Under the pieces are notes generated by a model. That model was not told the DNA's origin. It did no database searches and saw only the letters and a program-made list of their open reading frames with translations. Shown here piece by piece: positions 8,428 to 17,663 of a DNA stretch of 64,000 nucleotides. Within the stretch, counting starts at the first letter, position 1. Every line of letters starts with the position of its first letter. This DNA comes from Opitutia bacterium (GTDB taxonomy: Bacteria; Verrucomicrobiota; Verrucomicrobiia; Opitutales; Opitutaceae). The DNA is taken from assembly GCA_947472765.1 (NCBI GenBank), contig CANJCM010000007.1, positions 1 through 64,000 on the forward strand. Direction: 5' to 3'. Made by a program: the position numbers and the translations under genes.

Positions 8428-10332
8428 GTGACCCCAGCCACCCCCATACGATCCGAACCACCGGTCGGACCGGCACTTGATCGCCGTGTCCGGGCCGAGT
8501 TGGTGCACATGGCCTATGTCGATGCGCGCTTCGGCGCGCCCTTCGTCATGGTCGTCGCGGTGCTCTTTTCGCTCGCGACCTACGGAGTCTATCCGACGCG
8601 CACGGTCGTCGGGTGGCTGGCGTTCACCCTCGCCTGCAACGTCCTGCGGTTGATCACGCGGGCACAGTATCTCCGCCAGACGATTCCGGCCGACGAGAAC
8701 CACACTTGGGAACGCTTGTTCGTGGCGGTCAGCGCCGCCTCGGGTTTGAGCTGGGGCATCGGGGCCTGGCTGTTCTACACCGGCGACGAGTCCATTTATC
8801 GCGTCATGGTCGTGCTTGTCCTCGCCGGCATGACCACGGGCGCCTCCCGGCTGCTCGCTCCCATCGCCGCCGCCAACCTTTCCTATATCTATCTCGCCAT
8901 CGGGCCACTGCTGTTCCGGGTGATGGCGAACGTCGAGACGCGGAGCTACGTGCTGGCCTCGATGTGGGGTCTCTACCTGGCGTACATGACGGTCACGGCG
9001 CTCCAGCAGGTCCGCACGCTCCGCCGGACCATCCGGCTCCGCCACGAAAATGCCACGCTGGTCGAGTCGCTCGGCACGGCCAAAGAGCAGGCCGAGCGCA
9101 CGAATCGCGATCTCTCCGCCGAAATCGAGCGGCGCCAGGTGGTCGAAAGCGAATTGCGCGCCGCCAGCGAGCGCGCCGCGGCCGCGAGCCATGCCAAAAG
9201 CGAGTTTCTCGCGACCATGAGCCATGAGATTCGGACCCCGATGAATGGCATCATCGGGATGCTCCGCATTGTTCGCGATACTCCGCTGAGTCAGCTTCAG
9301 CGTGACCAGATCGAAACCGCCTCCACGTCAGCCGACACGCTGCTCGAACTGCTGAATGACGTGCTCGATTTTTCGAAGATCGAGGCCGGCCGGCTCGAGA
9401 TGGAGCACATCGCCTTCTCAATCACCGCCGTGACTCGCAGTGTGACCGACCTCCTGCGGCCGCGGGCCCAGGGCAAGGGCCTTGAGTTCGTCATCGAACT
9501 CGATCCCAACCTGCCGGTGGGCGTGATGGGCGATCCCACGCGGCTGCGGCAGGTGCTGTTCAATCTTCTCGGCAACGCCATCAAGTTCACCGAAAAGGGC
9601 CGGGTGGTCATGCGGATCGCGTCCGAAGCCGCCGAAGCCAACTCCGCGACCCTGCACTTCTCGGTCATCGACAGCGGCATTGGCATCGACGCCGCCACGC
9701 AGCAGCGAATCTTCAGTCCGTTCACGCAGGCCGACTCCTCGATGAGCCGGCGCTTTGGCGGCACCGGCCTCGGCCTGGCGATCTCGCAGAAGCTCGTCGA
9801 AGGGATGGGCTCGAGGCTCGAGGTACGAAGCGAGGCGGGCCAGGGCTCAATCTTCGAATTCAGCGTGCGTTTCCCGCGGGCCGCGGCGGCCACCAGCCCG
9901 GGCAATGCCGGCGCCGAACCCCGCTACACTGCACCGAAGCTCCACGGCCGGGTGCTCGTCGTCGAGGACGACCGCGTGAACCAGCGGGTGATCGGACATT
10001 TCCTCAAGCAAATGGGACTGCAGACGGGCTTGGCCGAAGACGGCCTCGCGGCCGTCGAGCTCGCATTGAACGAGCCTTGGGATGCCATCCTGATGGACTG
10101 TCACCTGCCCGGTGTGGACGGGCTGGAAGCCACGCGTCGGATTCGTGCCCGCCACCCGAACGCCAGCCTGCCAATTCTGGCTCTGACCGCGAATGTGAGC
10201 AAAGAGGATCGGGCCGCGTGCCTCGCCGCAGGCATGAATGAGTTTCTAACCAAACCAGTCCGCGTGGAGTTGCTAGCCGAAGCCCTGCAGCGCCGGCTGC
10301 CGGCGGCGACCGCGGTGGGTGCCGATAAGTGA
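8428..10332 (+). CDS. Hybrid sensor histidine kinase (first of tandem pair)
   Basis: A 634-residue protein with a GTG start; the N-terminal MTPATPIR closely matches MTPSEPIR of the neighbouring paralogue, which supports this start. Residues about 30-195 hold about six membrane segments without a sizeable periplasmic domain, then a coiled coil (about 200-255), a HisKA domain with phospho-accepting His266 in [10 protein letters not shown], an HATPase_c domain (N box [10 protein letters not shown] boxes DSGIGID and GTGLGLAIS), and a C-terminal receiver with Asp557 in ILMDCHLP and the FLTKPVR lysine. It would autophosphorylate and pass the phosphate to its own receiver. No HPt protein or output regulator is adjacent. 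An AAGGAGG run overlaps the start codon rather than preceding it. Confidence 0.9.
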   Translation: MTPATPIRSEPPVGPALDRRVRAELVHMAYVDARFGAPFVMVVAVLFSLATYGVYPTRTVVGWLAFTLACNVLRLITRAQYLRQTIPADENHTWERLFVAVSAASGLSWGIGAWLFYTGDESIYRVMVVLVLAGMTTGASRLLAPIAAANLSYIYLAIGPLLFRVMANVETRSYVLASMWGLYLAYMTVTALQQVRTLRRTIRLRHENATLVESLGTAKEQAERTNRDLSAEIERRQVVESELRAASERAAAASHAKSEFLATMSHEIRTPMNGIIGMLRIVRDTPLSQLQRDQIETASTSADTLLELLNDVLDFSKIEAGRLEMEHIAFSITAVTRSVTDLLRPRAQGKGLEFVIELDPNLPVGVMGDPTRLRQVLFNLLGNAIKFTEKGRVVMRIASEAAEANSATLHFSVIDSGIGIDAATQQRIFSPFTQADSSMSRRFGGTGLGLAISQKLVEGMGSRLEVRSEAGQGSIFEFSVRFPRAAAATSPGNAGAEPRYTAPKLHGRVLVVEDDRVNQRVIGHFLKQMGLQTGLAEDGLAAVELALNEPWDAILMDCHLPGVDGLEATRRIRARHPNASLPILALTANVSKEDRAACLAAGMNEFLTKPVRVELLAEALQRRLPAATAVGADK

Positions 10333-10401
10333 TTGTGGCCCAGGGAGGCTCTCGCCAATTTGCGCGTCGGTCACATTCTCCCGGTCACTCCGTCCGATTC
10401 C

Positions 10402-12291
10402 ATGACACCCAGCGAGCCTATCAGACCCGCCGTCACCCTGCCAGAGCCGAGCGCCGCGGCGACCCGGGGACGCGATCATCCGATCGAGATTCGCACGCGG
10501 GTTGAACTCGTCCGGATCGCCTATCGCGAACTGGCCGTGGGGACGTGGATTTCGACCGGCACGGCGGCGGCCTTCGCCCTGGTCGTCGCCACCGAGGCGC
10601 CCAGCATGAAGCTCGTTTGGTGGCTCGCCTATATGGCGCTGACCATTGGGTGGAGATTCTGGCTCGCCCGCGTCTTCAAGCCGGTGGCCTCCGAGAATGC
10701 TGAGGGCGAGCAGTCTCCCTGGGGTCTGCGTTACGTCATCTCAACCTCCCTCACCGCAATCGGCTGGGGCGCCACCTCGTGGCTCTTTCCCGCCCTGCAC
10801 GAGCCAGGTGCACTCCGGATGGCGCATGTGCTCCTCGTGGCAGGACTCGCGACGGCGTCTCTGCGGATGCTGCTCCCGCTCAAAAAGGGCAGCGTCATCT
10901 ACGTCGTCGTCATGGTCGCGCCCATGGCGGTTCGCTATTTTGTCGATGCGGACTGGTCCGGCACGGTTCTCGGCCTCTGCCTCTCCTACTTCATGTGCTA
11001 CACGATTTGGGCGGCACGGCACAACCACCTCACCCTTTCCAACGCGCTGGTGGCCCGGTTTGAGCGTGAAGCGCTGGCAGTCGAGCTGCAGGCGGAGAAC
11101 GTCCGCCGCGACTCGCGCGAGGCGGAGCTGCAGGAAGCCCGTGAACGGGCCGAGTCCGCCAGCCGGGCCAAGGGCGAGTTCCTGGCGACGATCAGTCACG
11201 AAATCCGGACGCCGATGAACGGTGTGCTCGGCATGTTGCGCGTCGTTCGTGACACCCAACTCTCAACCGAGCAGCGCAGCTATCTGAAGACGGCGTCCGA
11301 CTCCGCAGAGTCGCTTCTCCTCCTGCTGAACGACGTGCTCGACTTCTCGAAGATCGAGGCGGGGCGGCTCGAACTCGAGCACGCACCGTTCCCGCCGGGC
11401 ACGACCGCCCGGGCCGTCGGCGACCTGATGCTGGCTCGCGCCCGCGACAAGGGGCTCCAGTTCGATCTCAAGATTGGCGACAACCTCCCGGGCGCAATCA
11501 TCGGCGACGCGACGCGCCTCCGGCAGATCCTCGTCAACCTCTGCTCCAACGCGATCAAGTTCACCGAGAAGGGCCGGGTCGAATTGAACGTGCAGTGCAT
11601 CGAGCGGAGTGCGTCCAAGGCCGTGATGCAGTTCGCCGTGACCGACACGGGCATCGGCATCGACTCCGCCGCGCTCGAGCGACTCTTCCGCCCGTTCACG
11701 CAGGCGGACACCTCGATGAGCCGCCGCTACGGCGGCACGGGACTCGGGTTGGCGATCTCCATGCGACTCGCGCAGGCGATGGGCGGCGCGATCCAAGTCC
11801 AGAGCGCGATCAACCAGGGATCCACTTTCCGACTCCTCCTGCCCTGCAAGCTCCCGGAGATGAGCGCCCCGAACATGCCGACCGAGGCGCCGCGCTTTGT
11901 CACTCCGACCCTCAACGGCCGCGTGCTGGTGGTCGAGGACGACTCGGTCAACCGTCAGGTGATCGACCTCTTCCTCAAGAAGATGAACATCACGCCGACC
12001 TTCGCGCCGGACGGCGAGATCGCCATCGCCACCGCCACGTCCGAGACCTTCGACGTGGTGCTGATGGACTGCCAGTTGCCCGGCATCGACGGCATGGAGG
12101 CAACGCGACAGATCCGCGCGAAGCTGGCGGGCAAGCCGCTCACGATCATCGCCCTCACCGCCAACGCGAGCACCCACGTGCGTGAGGCTTGTCTCGCCGC
12201 GGGAATGGATGACTTCCTGAGCAAGCCCGTGCGCTTCGAACTGCTTGCCGAGGTACTGCAGCGAAATCTGCCTGCCGCCGCGGACAAGTAA
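10402..12291 (+). CDS. Hybrid sensor histidine kinase (second of tandem pair)
   Basis: A 629-residue paralogue of the preceding gene with the same domain order: about six N-terminal membrane helices, coiled coil, HisKA with His266 ([10 protein letters not shown]), HATPase_c ([25 protein letters not shown]) and a receiver with Asp556 (VLMDCQLP). The phospho-accepting residues sit at the same positions as in the first kinase, so the pair arose by duplication with the architecture kept. The membrane regions are much less similar, which suggests different signals. The ATG at 10402 follows the upstream stop by 69 bases. Its stop codon abuts the stop codon of rlmJ on the other strand with no bases between. 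Confidence 0.9.
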   Translation: MTPSEPIRPAVTLPEPSAAATRGRDHPIEIRTRVELVRIAYRELAVGTWISTGTAAAFALVVATEAPSMKLVWWLAYMALTIGWRFWLARVFKPVASENAEGEQSPWGLRYVISTSLTAIGWGATSWLFPALHEPGALRMAHVLLVAGLATASLRMLLPLKKGSVIYVVVMVAPMAVRYFVDADWSGTVLGLCLSYFMCYTIWAARHNHLTLSNALVARFEREALAVELQAENVRRDSREAELQEARERAESASRAKGEFLATISHEIRTPMNGVLGMLRVVRDTQLSTEQRSYLKTASDSAESLLLLLNDVLDFSKIEAGRLELEHAPFPPGTTARAVGDLMLARARDKGLQFDLKIGDNLPGAIIGDATRLRQILVNLCSNAIKFTEKGRVELNVQCIERSASKAVMQFAVTDTGIGIDSAALERLFRPFTQADTSMSRRYGGTGLGLAISMRLAQAMGGAIQVQSAINQGSTFRLLLPCKLPEMSAPNMPTEAPRFVTPTLNGRVLVVEDDSVNRQVIDLFLKKMNITPTFAPDGEIAIATATSETFDVVLMDCQLPGIDGMEATRQIRAKLAGKPLTIIALTANASTHVREACLAAGMDDFLSKPVRFELLAEVLQRNLPAAADK

Positions 12292-13161
12292 CTACGCCGC
12301 CGGCACGAGCCAGTCGACGCGGCCCGTGCCGCCCGGTTCCTGCGCGAGCACCGGGGCGAGCCAGGCGAGGATCGACCGGGCCTCCACATCGAACTGCCAG
12401 GGGGGATTCAACACGAGCAGCCCGCAGCCCCGCATCTTGATCGCCGAGCGTTCGCCCGCGACCGTCAGTTCAGCGGTCAGGGCCGGCGGCGATTTCGCGT
12501 CGCGAACCGCCAGCAAAAACTCGTCCACCCGGGCGCGCTCCGTCAGCGGATACCACACCGCGAAGACGCCGGTCGGAAAACGCTCCCACGCCCCCCGCAG
12601 CGCCCGGACCAGGTCGGCAAACTCAGTGGGCGACTCGAACGGCGGATCGATCAGAATCAAAGCCCGTCGCTCCGTCGGCGGGAGGAAGGCCCGCAACGCT
12701 TGATAGCCATCGGCCAGTTGCACCGACGCTCGTAGAGCCAGACTCATGATCCGCTCCAGCGCGTCATGCTCCTCGGGATGCTTCTCACAGAGCACGAGTC
12801 GATCCTGGGGCCGGGCCAACTCGCGCAGCAGGAGGGGGGAACCGGGATAGAAGCGAAGGCCCGCGGCGATGTTGCCCTGTCGCCGATCATGCTCCCGCAC
12901 CAGGCCCACATATTCCGCCAGGTCAGCCGGCACGTCGGTTCGCGCCTGCACCCGGCCGATGCCTTCGGGCCATTCCGGCCGACGCGCCTGGGAATCGCCC
13001 GTCGCCGCCGCGTCGAGATCGTAACCGCCGCGGCCCGCATGGGTGTCGAGATAGAGGAACCCTTTTTCCTTCTTCTGCAGCGCGCGGACCAGCCGCACGA
13101 GCAGGGCGTGCTTCATCACATCCGCGAAATTGCCGGCATGGAAGTGATGGCGGTAATTCAT
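12292..13161 (-). CDS. rlmJ: 23S rRNA (adenine(2030)-N6)-methyltransferase RlmJ
   Basis: A 289-residue protein starting MNYRHHFHAGNFADVMKH, the RlmJ signature. The SAM-dependent N6-adenine methylation motif appears as DPPF in LILIDPPFESP, and the YLDTHAGRGGYDL segment is the SAM-binding region. The enzyme methylates A2030 of 23S rRNA. The ATG at 13161 is fixed by the conserved N-terminus; longer in-frame sequence upstream is arginine/serine-rich and not coding. Downstream of the YhcH-family gene on the same strand (52-base gap). Confidence 0.93.
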   Translation of the reverse strand: MNYRHHFHAGNFADVMKHALLVRLVRALQKKEKGFLYLDTHAGRGGYDLDAAATGDSQARRPEWPEGIGRVQARTDVPADLAEYVGLVREHDRRQGNIAAGLRFYPGSPLLLRELARPQDRLVLCEKHPEEHDALERIMSLALRASVQLADGYQALRAFLPPTERRALILIDPPFESPTEFADLVRALRGAWERFPTGVFAVWYPLTERARVDEFLLAVRDAKSPPALTAELTVAGERSAIKMRGCGLLVLNPPWQFDVEARSILAWLAPVLAQEPGGTGRVDWLVPAA

Positions 13162-13213
13162 GCAGCGAAGCGGCTCATTGCCGCCGTCGATTTCTCCCGC
13201 GGAGGCGGGCAGT

Positions 13214-13711
13214 CTAGCCGACGGGCAGCTTAATGACGCACTTGTGCACCAGCACCGGAGCGCTCCGGATCCGGAGCGTCGGCATATGCACGTCCTCCGG
13301 AAAGAAAATCGCCGCCTCACCGGCAAACAAACGCAGCAGCGACACGTCAGCCGAATCCTCGTAGGTGATCAGGTCACGCTCCGCATCGTACGGCGCCCGG
13401 ACCTTCATCCGGCTGATGTCGGCGACCTCAAGCAGTTCCTCGCCCTCGAGGACGAACTGCAGGTCGATATAACGGCGATGGGACTCAAAGAAGCCATCGG
13501 CGCGCACCTTGGTCTCGTACGCCTGCTCCAGGGAGAAGGCGCCGAGACTGAGATCGATCTTTCCCACCTTGCCGGCCGCCACGCTCCGCGCGCGTTCGCC
13601 CGCCGCAGACCCAGGACGGGTCAACTCTTCCAGATAGGCGAAAGCGGCCGCGAAGACTTCCGTCTTGGGGGCCTGTTGGCGCAGCGTCGCGAGGGAACCA
13701 TAAAGAGCCAT
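13214..13711 (-). CDS. YhcH/YjgK/YiaL family protein (DUF386)
   Basis: A 165-residue cupin-like protein. Family marks are YIDLQFVLEGEELLEV, the central DLITYEDSADV and the C-terminal AIFFPEDVHMP with metal-binding histidine. Members include the beta subunit of evolved beta-galactosidase and proteins linked to sialic acid and sugar catabolism; they are thought to act on carbohydrate anomers. The start MALYGSLATLRQQ at 13711 is canonical. Probably co-transcribed with rlmJ. Confidence 0.85.
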   Translation of the reverse strand: MALYGSLATLRQQAPKTEVFAAAFAYLEELTRPGSAAGERARSVAAGKVGKIDLSLGAFSLEQAYETKVRADGFFESHRRYIDLQFVLEGEELLEVADISRMKVRAPYDAERDLITYEDSADVSLLRLFAGEAAIFFPEDVHMPTLRIRSAPVLVHKCVIKLPVG

Positions 13712-13856
13712 GCGCGGAATCCAGTCGGCCCCGGCGGGGCTGGCAAGCCGCGAAAGCCGACGCCAGGCGCCTCCTCGCAACCGGTGAGGCCCGCTCCGCA
13801 GAGCGGGTGGGCTAAAGTCCCGTTGCAGCCCAACCGCATTTCGGCAGAATCGGGCC

Positions 13857-14549
13857 ATGAAAAAATCCCTCTCCACCCTGATCGTCTGTGTCGCGCTTGC
13901 TCCGGTCACCGTCACCGCCGCGGGCTTCGAAGGCCGCGTGGCCTTCAAGATGTCGTCCGCCCGCGGACAACCGCAGGAACTCTCCTACCAAATCAAAGGC
14001 GACAAGATCCGCGTGGAAATGCCCGGCCAGAAGGCAATGGGCGGAATGATCATGGATCTGACCAGGAAAGAAACGACGATGCTCATGGACGAGCAGAAGA
14101 TGTACATGACGATGGCGATGCCCGAGCCCGGAGCGGCTGGGCCGGGCAGGAAGGGCGAGGACGCCACCCTCGAGAAGACCGGCGAGAAGGAAACCATTCT
14201 CGGGTATGCGGCCGAGAAGTACGTGGCCACTTCCGCCGAGGGCAAAACGGACCTCTGGCTCGCGGAGGGCCTGGGCACCTTCATGATGGCACGGGGCGGC
14301 GGGCCGATGGGCGGGAAGCGCGGCGGGGACGCCCCGCAGGCGTGGGAACGCGCCCTCGCGGGCAAGGAACTCTTTCCCCTGCGCGTCGTCGGCCACGAGA
14401 AGGACGGGAAGGAAAGCTTCCGCATGGAGGTGACCGCGCTCGAAAAGAAGTCGCTGCCCGACACGCTTTTCACCCCGCCCGCAGGCTACCAGAAATTCGA
14501 CATGGGCGGGATGATGAAGGGCATGATGCCCGGGATGCCCGGCCGCTGA
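13857..14549 (+). CDS. Secreted DUF4412 domain-containing protein
   Basis: A 230-residue protein with a clear signal peptide (MKKSLSTLIVCVALAPVTVTAAG). The mature part matches DUF4412: it begins FEGRVAFKMSS, passes through LLMDEQKMYMTM-type methionine-rich segments, and closes with DTLFTPPAGYQKFDM. Methionine content is very high near the C-terminus. It probably folds as a lipoprotein-carrier-like beta sheet in the periplasm; function is not established. It is divergent from the YhcH gene. Confidence 0.8.
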   Translation: MKKSLSTLIVCVALAPVTVTAAGFEGRVAFKMSSARGQPQELSYQIKGDKIRVEMPGQKAMGGMIMDLTRKETTMLMDEQKMYMTMAMPEPGAAGPGRKGEDATLEKTGEKETILGYAAEKYVATSAEGKTDLWLAEGLGTFMMARGGGPMGGKRGGDAPQAWERALAGKELFPLRVVGHEKDGKESFRMEVTALEKKSLPDTLFTPPAGYQKFDMGGMMKGMMPGMPGR

Positions 14550-14645
14550 CGCGCCGGCGCTGGGCGCCGTGCCGTTGCCATGCCCGCATTTCAGTCGGGG
14601 CCCGCAGGGTTAGAGACCGGGGCACAAGTCGAAAAAACTAATTTG

Positions 14646-14720
14646 TCATTCTGAGCGAAGCGAAGAATCCATGCCCTCGAAGTAAGCGCCCGCGTGGATT
14701 CTTCGCTTCGCTCAGAATGA
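14646..14720. repeat. Family A palindromic repeat (REP-like), copy 1
   Basis: Two perfect 26-base arms (14646-14671 and 14695-14720) built on attctgagcgaagcgaagaa, separated by 23 bases. It sits between the convergent DUF4412 and diadenylate cyclase genes. Further copies are at 33908-33984 (one arm mismatch) and 42543-42568 (single arm). This motif resembles a REP-like sequence seen in many bacterial phyla. Confidence 0.9.
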
Positions 14721-14804
14721 TAGGCGATTCACACCATTTCGTGAGCAGCGCGGGTTGGGCCTGAAAAAATACGCCAGTCTTCTTGCGCGTTTTCAATTAA
14801 CGGC

Positions 14805-16145
14805 TCAGCGGCGCTTTTCTGTCAGCGGCAACATGACGCCGCGGCGGAAGAGCGTGACCTGACCGGTGCTCGAGGAGACGACAATCGAGATGCAGTTCGT
14901 CGCGACGCTGATGGCCGCCGCGGCCGCGTGCCGGCTGCCGAGTCCGCCGGGAAGCTCATGCGTGCTGTCCGTGGCCTGAATCAGGCTGCCCGCGGACTCC
15001 ACCACCCCGTCGCCCCGAATGATGAACGCGCCATCGATGGACGAAAACTCCTTCACCGTCTCGTCCATGAAGGGATTGAGGATGTTCCGGTCCTCCTCCT
15101 TGTAGCCGTAAAACGGATTCAGCACGAGCGGCTTGGACAGCGAGCCGACCTTCTCGTCGTCGCCCACCACGAACAGGCAGCCGACGGGCCGGCCCTCGCG
15201 GCCTTCGACGGCGAGTTCCGTGGCCACGGCGATCACCCGTTCGAGCACCTCGGGCTTCACGTCGGCTGGCAGCAGGTCCGCCGTCGAGCCGGTGAGCAGC
15301 GTCTGGAACTCACGCTCGATGTCGACCACCACGAGGGTGTCGAACTGGTTGCTCCCGCTGATGCCGCCCACGCAGCAGATGCGATCGGTGAACTTCACCA
15401 CGCCGCGCGTGAGGGCGACGAGCATGGCGCTGCGCAACTGCGCGAGCCGCTGATTCGAAAACGAGCGGACCTGAATCGTGTAACTGTACTCGCCATCCTC
15501 GCTGCTCTCGATCGCGGTGCGTGTCACGAGAATCGTCTTCAGCTTGGAACGGACCGTGCCGGGCTGGAGGCCGCCAATAAAGACATCGCCGAAAATCACC
15601 ACGGCACTGCAAGCCGCGCCCAGCGCCACCCGCTCCGCCTCGCGAAACATCAGCCGGTTGACCCGGCTCTGCTGCACTTCGACGGCACGAAGCCCGCCGA
15701 AACCGCCTACGAGGCGCTCATGCAGGGCATCGAGATCGGACGCGTTGATCAGACCCTCGACGAGTTCCTTGTCCTTCACCTGCCGCGCAATCGAGGCGAG
15801 GACTTGCAGGTAGTCGCGGGCGTTCTCGCCGGCGATCAGCATCACAATCAGATGCACCCGCTCGTCGGCCATCGCGCCATCGTGCCGGATGCCGACGCGA
15901 CTGCGGCCGATGGCCAGGACGTACCGGCGCTTCATCTTCACCCGGACGTGCGGCAGGGCGACGCCGTGCCCGAGGTAGGTCGTCATTGTGCCTTCCCGCG
16001 CGAGGAGCCCCTTAAGCAGGGCCTCCGGCTTCAGGTCGGCAAACTTCTCGACGGAGACGTCGAGCAGTTCCTGCAGGGCGCCCTCGAGATCGAGGCTCTT
16101 CAGATCAACAATCCGGCCGCGGGCAATGATGCGATCGAGCCGCAT
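14805..16145 (-). CDS. PTS EIIA-2 / pyruvate-kinase-C-like / diadenylate cyclase fusion
   Basis: A 446-residue cytoplasmic protein with three parts. Residues about 5-150 match PTS EIIA type 2 (fructose/EIIANtr), with the phosphorylatable His66 in GVALPHVRV. Residues about 165-290 resemble the pyruvate kinase C-terminal domain (AVVIFGDVFIGG, ILVTRT). Residues about 300-446 are a DisA_N diadenylate cyclase domain with DGAFIIRGDGVVESAG (371 onward) and GLGSRHAAAAAIS (401 onward). The RHA form in place of RHR is as in DacZ-type cyclases, which also carry a PK_C domain. The product would be c-di-AMP. An N-terminal EIIA suggests control by phosphorelay; that is inference. It follows nuoA on the same strand after 41 bases. 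No PTS EI, HPr or c-di-AMP phosphodiesterase is in the window. Confidence 0.85.
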   Translation of the reverse strand: MRLDRIIARGRIVDLKSLDLEGALQELLDVSVEKFADLKPEALLKGLLAREGTMTTYLGHGVALPHVRVKMKRRYVLAIGRSRVGIRHDGAMADERVHLIVMLIAGENARDYLQVLASIARQVKDKELVEGLINASDLDALHERLVGGFGGLRAVEVQQSRVNRLMFREAERVALGAACSAVVIFGDVFIGGLQPGTVRSKLKTILVTRTAIESSEDGEYSYTIQVRSFSNQRLAQLRSAMLVALTRGVVKFTDRICCVGGISGSNQFDTLVVVDIEREFQTLLTGSTADLLPADVKPEVLERVIAVATELAVEGREGRPVGCLFVVGDDEKVGSLSKPLVLNPFYGYKEEDRNILNPFMDETVKEFSSIDGAFIIRGDGVVESAGSLIQATDSTHELPGGLGSRHAAAAAISVATNCISIVVSSSTGQVTLFRRGVMLPLTEKRR

Positions 16146-16186
16146 GGATCAGTCCGTTTTGGTCAGGCCGCGCGAGAGGCGCGCGG

Positions 16187-16561
16187 TCACTTCTCCCACT
16201 GCAAGGCGCCCTTCTTGATTTCGTAGATCAGCCCCAGGATCAACACCCCGAGGAAGAACATGATCGGTCCGAGAATCGAGATGTTGGCCGCGAGGAACTC
16301 CCGATAAATAAACGTCCACGGGATCAGGATCACGACTTCGAGATCGAAGAGCATGAACAGGAGCGCGGTGAGGTAAAACTTCACCGAGAACCGCGTGTGA
16401 ATCACGCCTTCGGCCGGCACGCCGCACTCGTAGGCGGAATCCTTGATCTTCGAACCGTGCGCCCGCTGGCCGAACAGATGGCTGGCCGCAATCACGCCGC
16501 CGGTAATGGCCGCGGCCAGGACCGCCTGGATCACAAAGGGAAGGTAGGCAGCGGAAGTCAT
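16187..16561 (-). CDS. nuoA: NADH-quinone oxidoreductase subunit A
   Basis: A 124-residue protein with three membrane helices. The conserved loop DSAYECGVPAEG and the FSVKFYLTALLFMLFDLEVV segments (the latter with the acidic pair of helix 2) are NuoA hallmarks. It is part of the membrane arm of respiratory complex I. It stands alone: neither nuoB nor any other complex I gene flanks it, and it is in line with the diadenylate cyclase gene downstream and a DUF362-like gene upstream. Confidence 0.93.
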   Translation of the reverse strand: MTSAAYLPFVIQAVLAAAITGGVIAASHLFGQRAHGSKIKDSAYECGVPAEGVIHTRFSVKFYLTALLFMLFDLEVVILIPWTFIYREFLAANISILGPIMFFLGVLILGLIYEIKKGALQWEK

Positions 16562-16634
16562 TCGCGGAGAGTTGGGTCTATTGGGCGGAAGCCGCTGAAG
16601 GGCCGCAAGTGGTAATTTCCTCGAGCCGCCGGAT

Positions 16635-17663
16635 TCAAGGCACCTCGATCATTTTGACGTTCTTCGTCCGGGTCGAACCGACGCCGAGCGTCTCGGCGAA
16701 CTCCAGCGTCCGGATTTCCTCGTCGACCGGTTCGAATCCGCCGAGTCTCCGATGCTTGTTGATGCGGTCGCGGGCCAGCGAGTCCATCATCACCGGATCC
16801 GTGCTCAGCCACATCACCGGCTCGGACGCCGAATAGAGAGAATTGAAGAACGGACCGCCGATGAACTGGTAGTGCTGCAGGCTGGCGAGCGTGAACATCC
16901 ACGTCTGCCGCAGTTCGGGAATCGCGCTCATTTCCGCCACCGCCGCAGGGGCGTTGCCGGGCGAACGGAAGAAACGCGCCGTGTTCGACGCATTCCACAG
17001 GGTCGCATTCACCAGCGCCCCGTTGATGCCGAGGGTCGGGTGGTCGGTGTAGACCGGAAGGTTGATCCAGAAGTCGGCGTCGAGAAACAGCGGCGTCGCC
17101 AGGAAGCTCTTGCGGTCCTCGTCCTTGGTCGACGTGTTCGAAACGCCCTTGGTCTGCTGTTCGGCAAAAATCGGGTCGAAACGCTGCGGCAGCGGCGAGT
17201 CGTAGAACCAGATCGGATCGTAATACCGACCGGACTCGAGCACGTAGACGGGGTTGCCGGCAAAGGGCGTTTCGCCGGAAACCAGCGACGGCAGATAGCC
17301 GGTCATGCGCAACCGGAGCGCGTTGAGCCCGACGAGGAAGATGCCTTGATTGCTGAAGCCGCGCCGCGTCAGGGCGTTGATCACGGCCTTCACCAGCGGC
17401 ACCGGCGTGGCCATGCCCGGACCGGAGTCCGCGTAAATTTTGAGACCGACCCGTCGCTTCCCCCCGGGGATCAGGCGTTTGCCGGTGGAGCGCTCGAACT
17501 CCGCGATCATTTTCTCCACCATCTGCTGGTAGGCGGCCTCGTCAAAACCGGAGAGCCGCGCCTGCCACACGGGCGCCTCCGGCTGGGTCGCCGCGGGATC
17601 CGCAGCCCGGGCGAAAGCGCCCAAAAAGGTCGAACCCAGCAGGATGGCGAGAAGCAGGCGCAT
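16635..17663 (-). CDS. Secreted DUF362-like protein
   Basis: A 342-residue protein with a signal peptide (MRLLLAILLGSTFLGAFARA). The middle and end resemble DUF362: GLKIYADSGPGMATPVPLV, a region on a family of ordinal residues, and DFWINLPVYTDHPTLGINGALVN, which parallels the DUF362 'invPklktH..tg.lKN' signature. No cysteine ferredoxin motif is present. Function unknown. The start at 17663 was chosen for the signal peptide; in-frame sequence upstream to 17915 overlaps dnaG on the opposite strand. Confidence 0.6.
   Translation of the reverse strand: MRLLLAILLGSTFLGAFARAADPAATQPEAPVWQARLSGFDEAAYQQMVEKMIAEFERSTGKRLIPGGKRRVGLKIYADSGPGMATPVPLVKAVINALTRRGFSNQGIFLVGLNALRLRMTGYLPSLVSGETPFAGNPVYVLESGRYYDPIWFYDSPLPQRFDPIFAEQQTKGVSNTSTKDEDRKSFLATPLFLDADFWINLPVYTDHPTLGINGALVNATLWNASNTARFFRSPGNAPAAVAEMSAIPELRQTWMFTLASLQHYQFIGGPFFNSLYSASEPVMWLSTDPVMMDSLARDRINKHRRLGGFEPVDEEIRTLEFAETLGVGSTRTKNVKMIEVP

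Noticed and set aside
8421-8430. AAGGAGG as a ribosome binding site for the first kinase
   Set aside because: It overlaps the GTG; no in-frame ATG, GTG or TTG lies at the right distance downstream, while the N-terminus matches the paralogue from this GTG.
14646-14720. CRISPR repeat
   Set aside because: The three family A copies are dispersed by thousands of bases and are inverted repeats without regular spacers.
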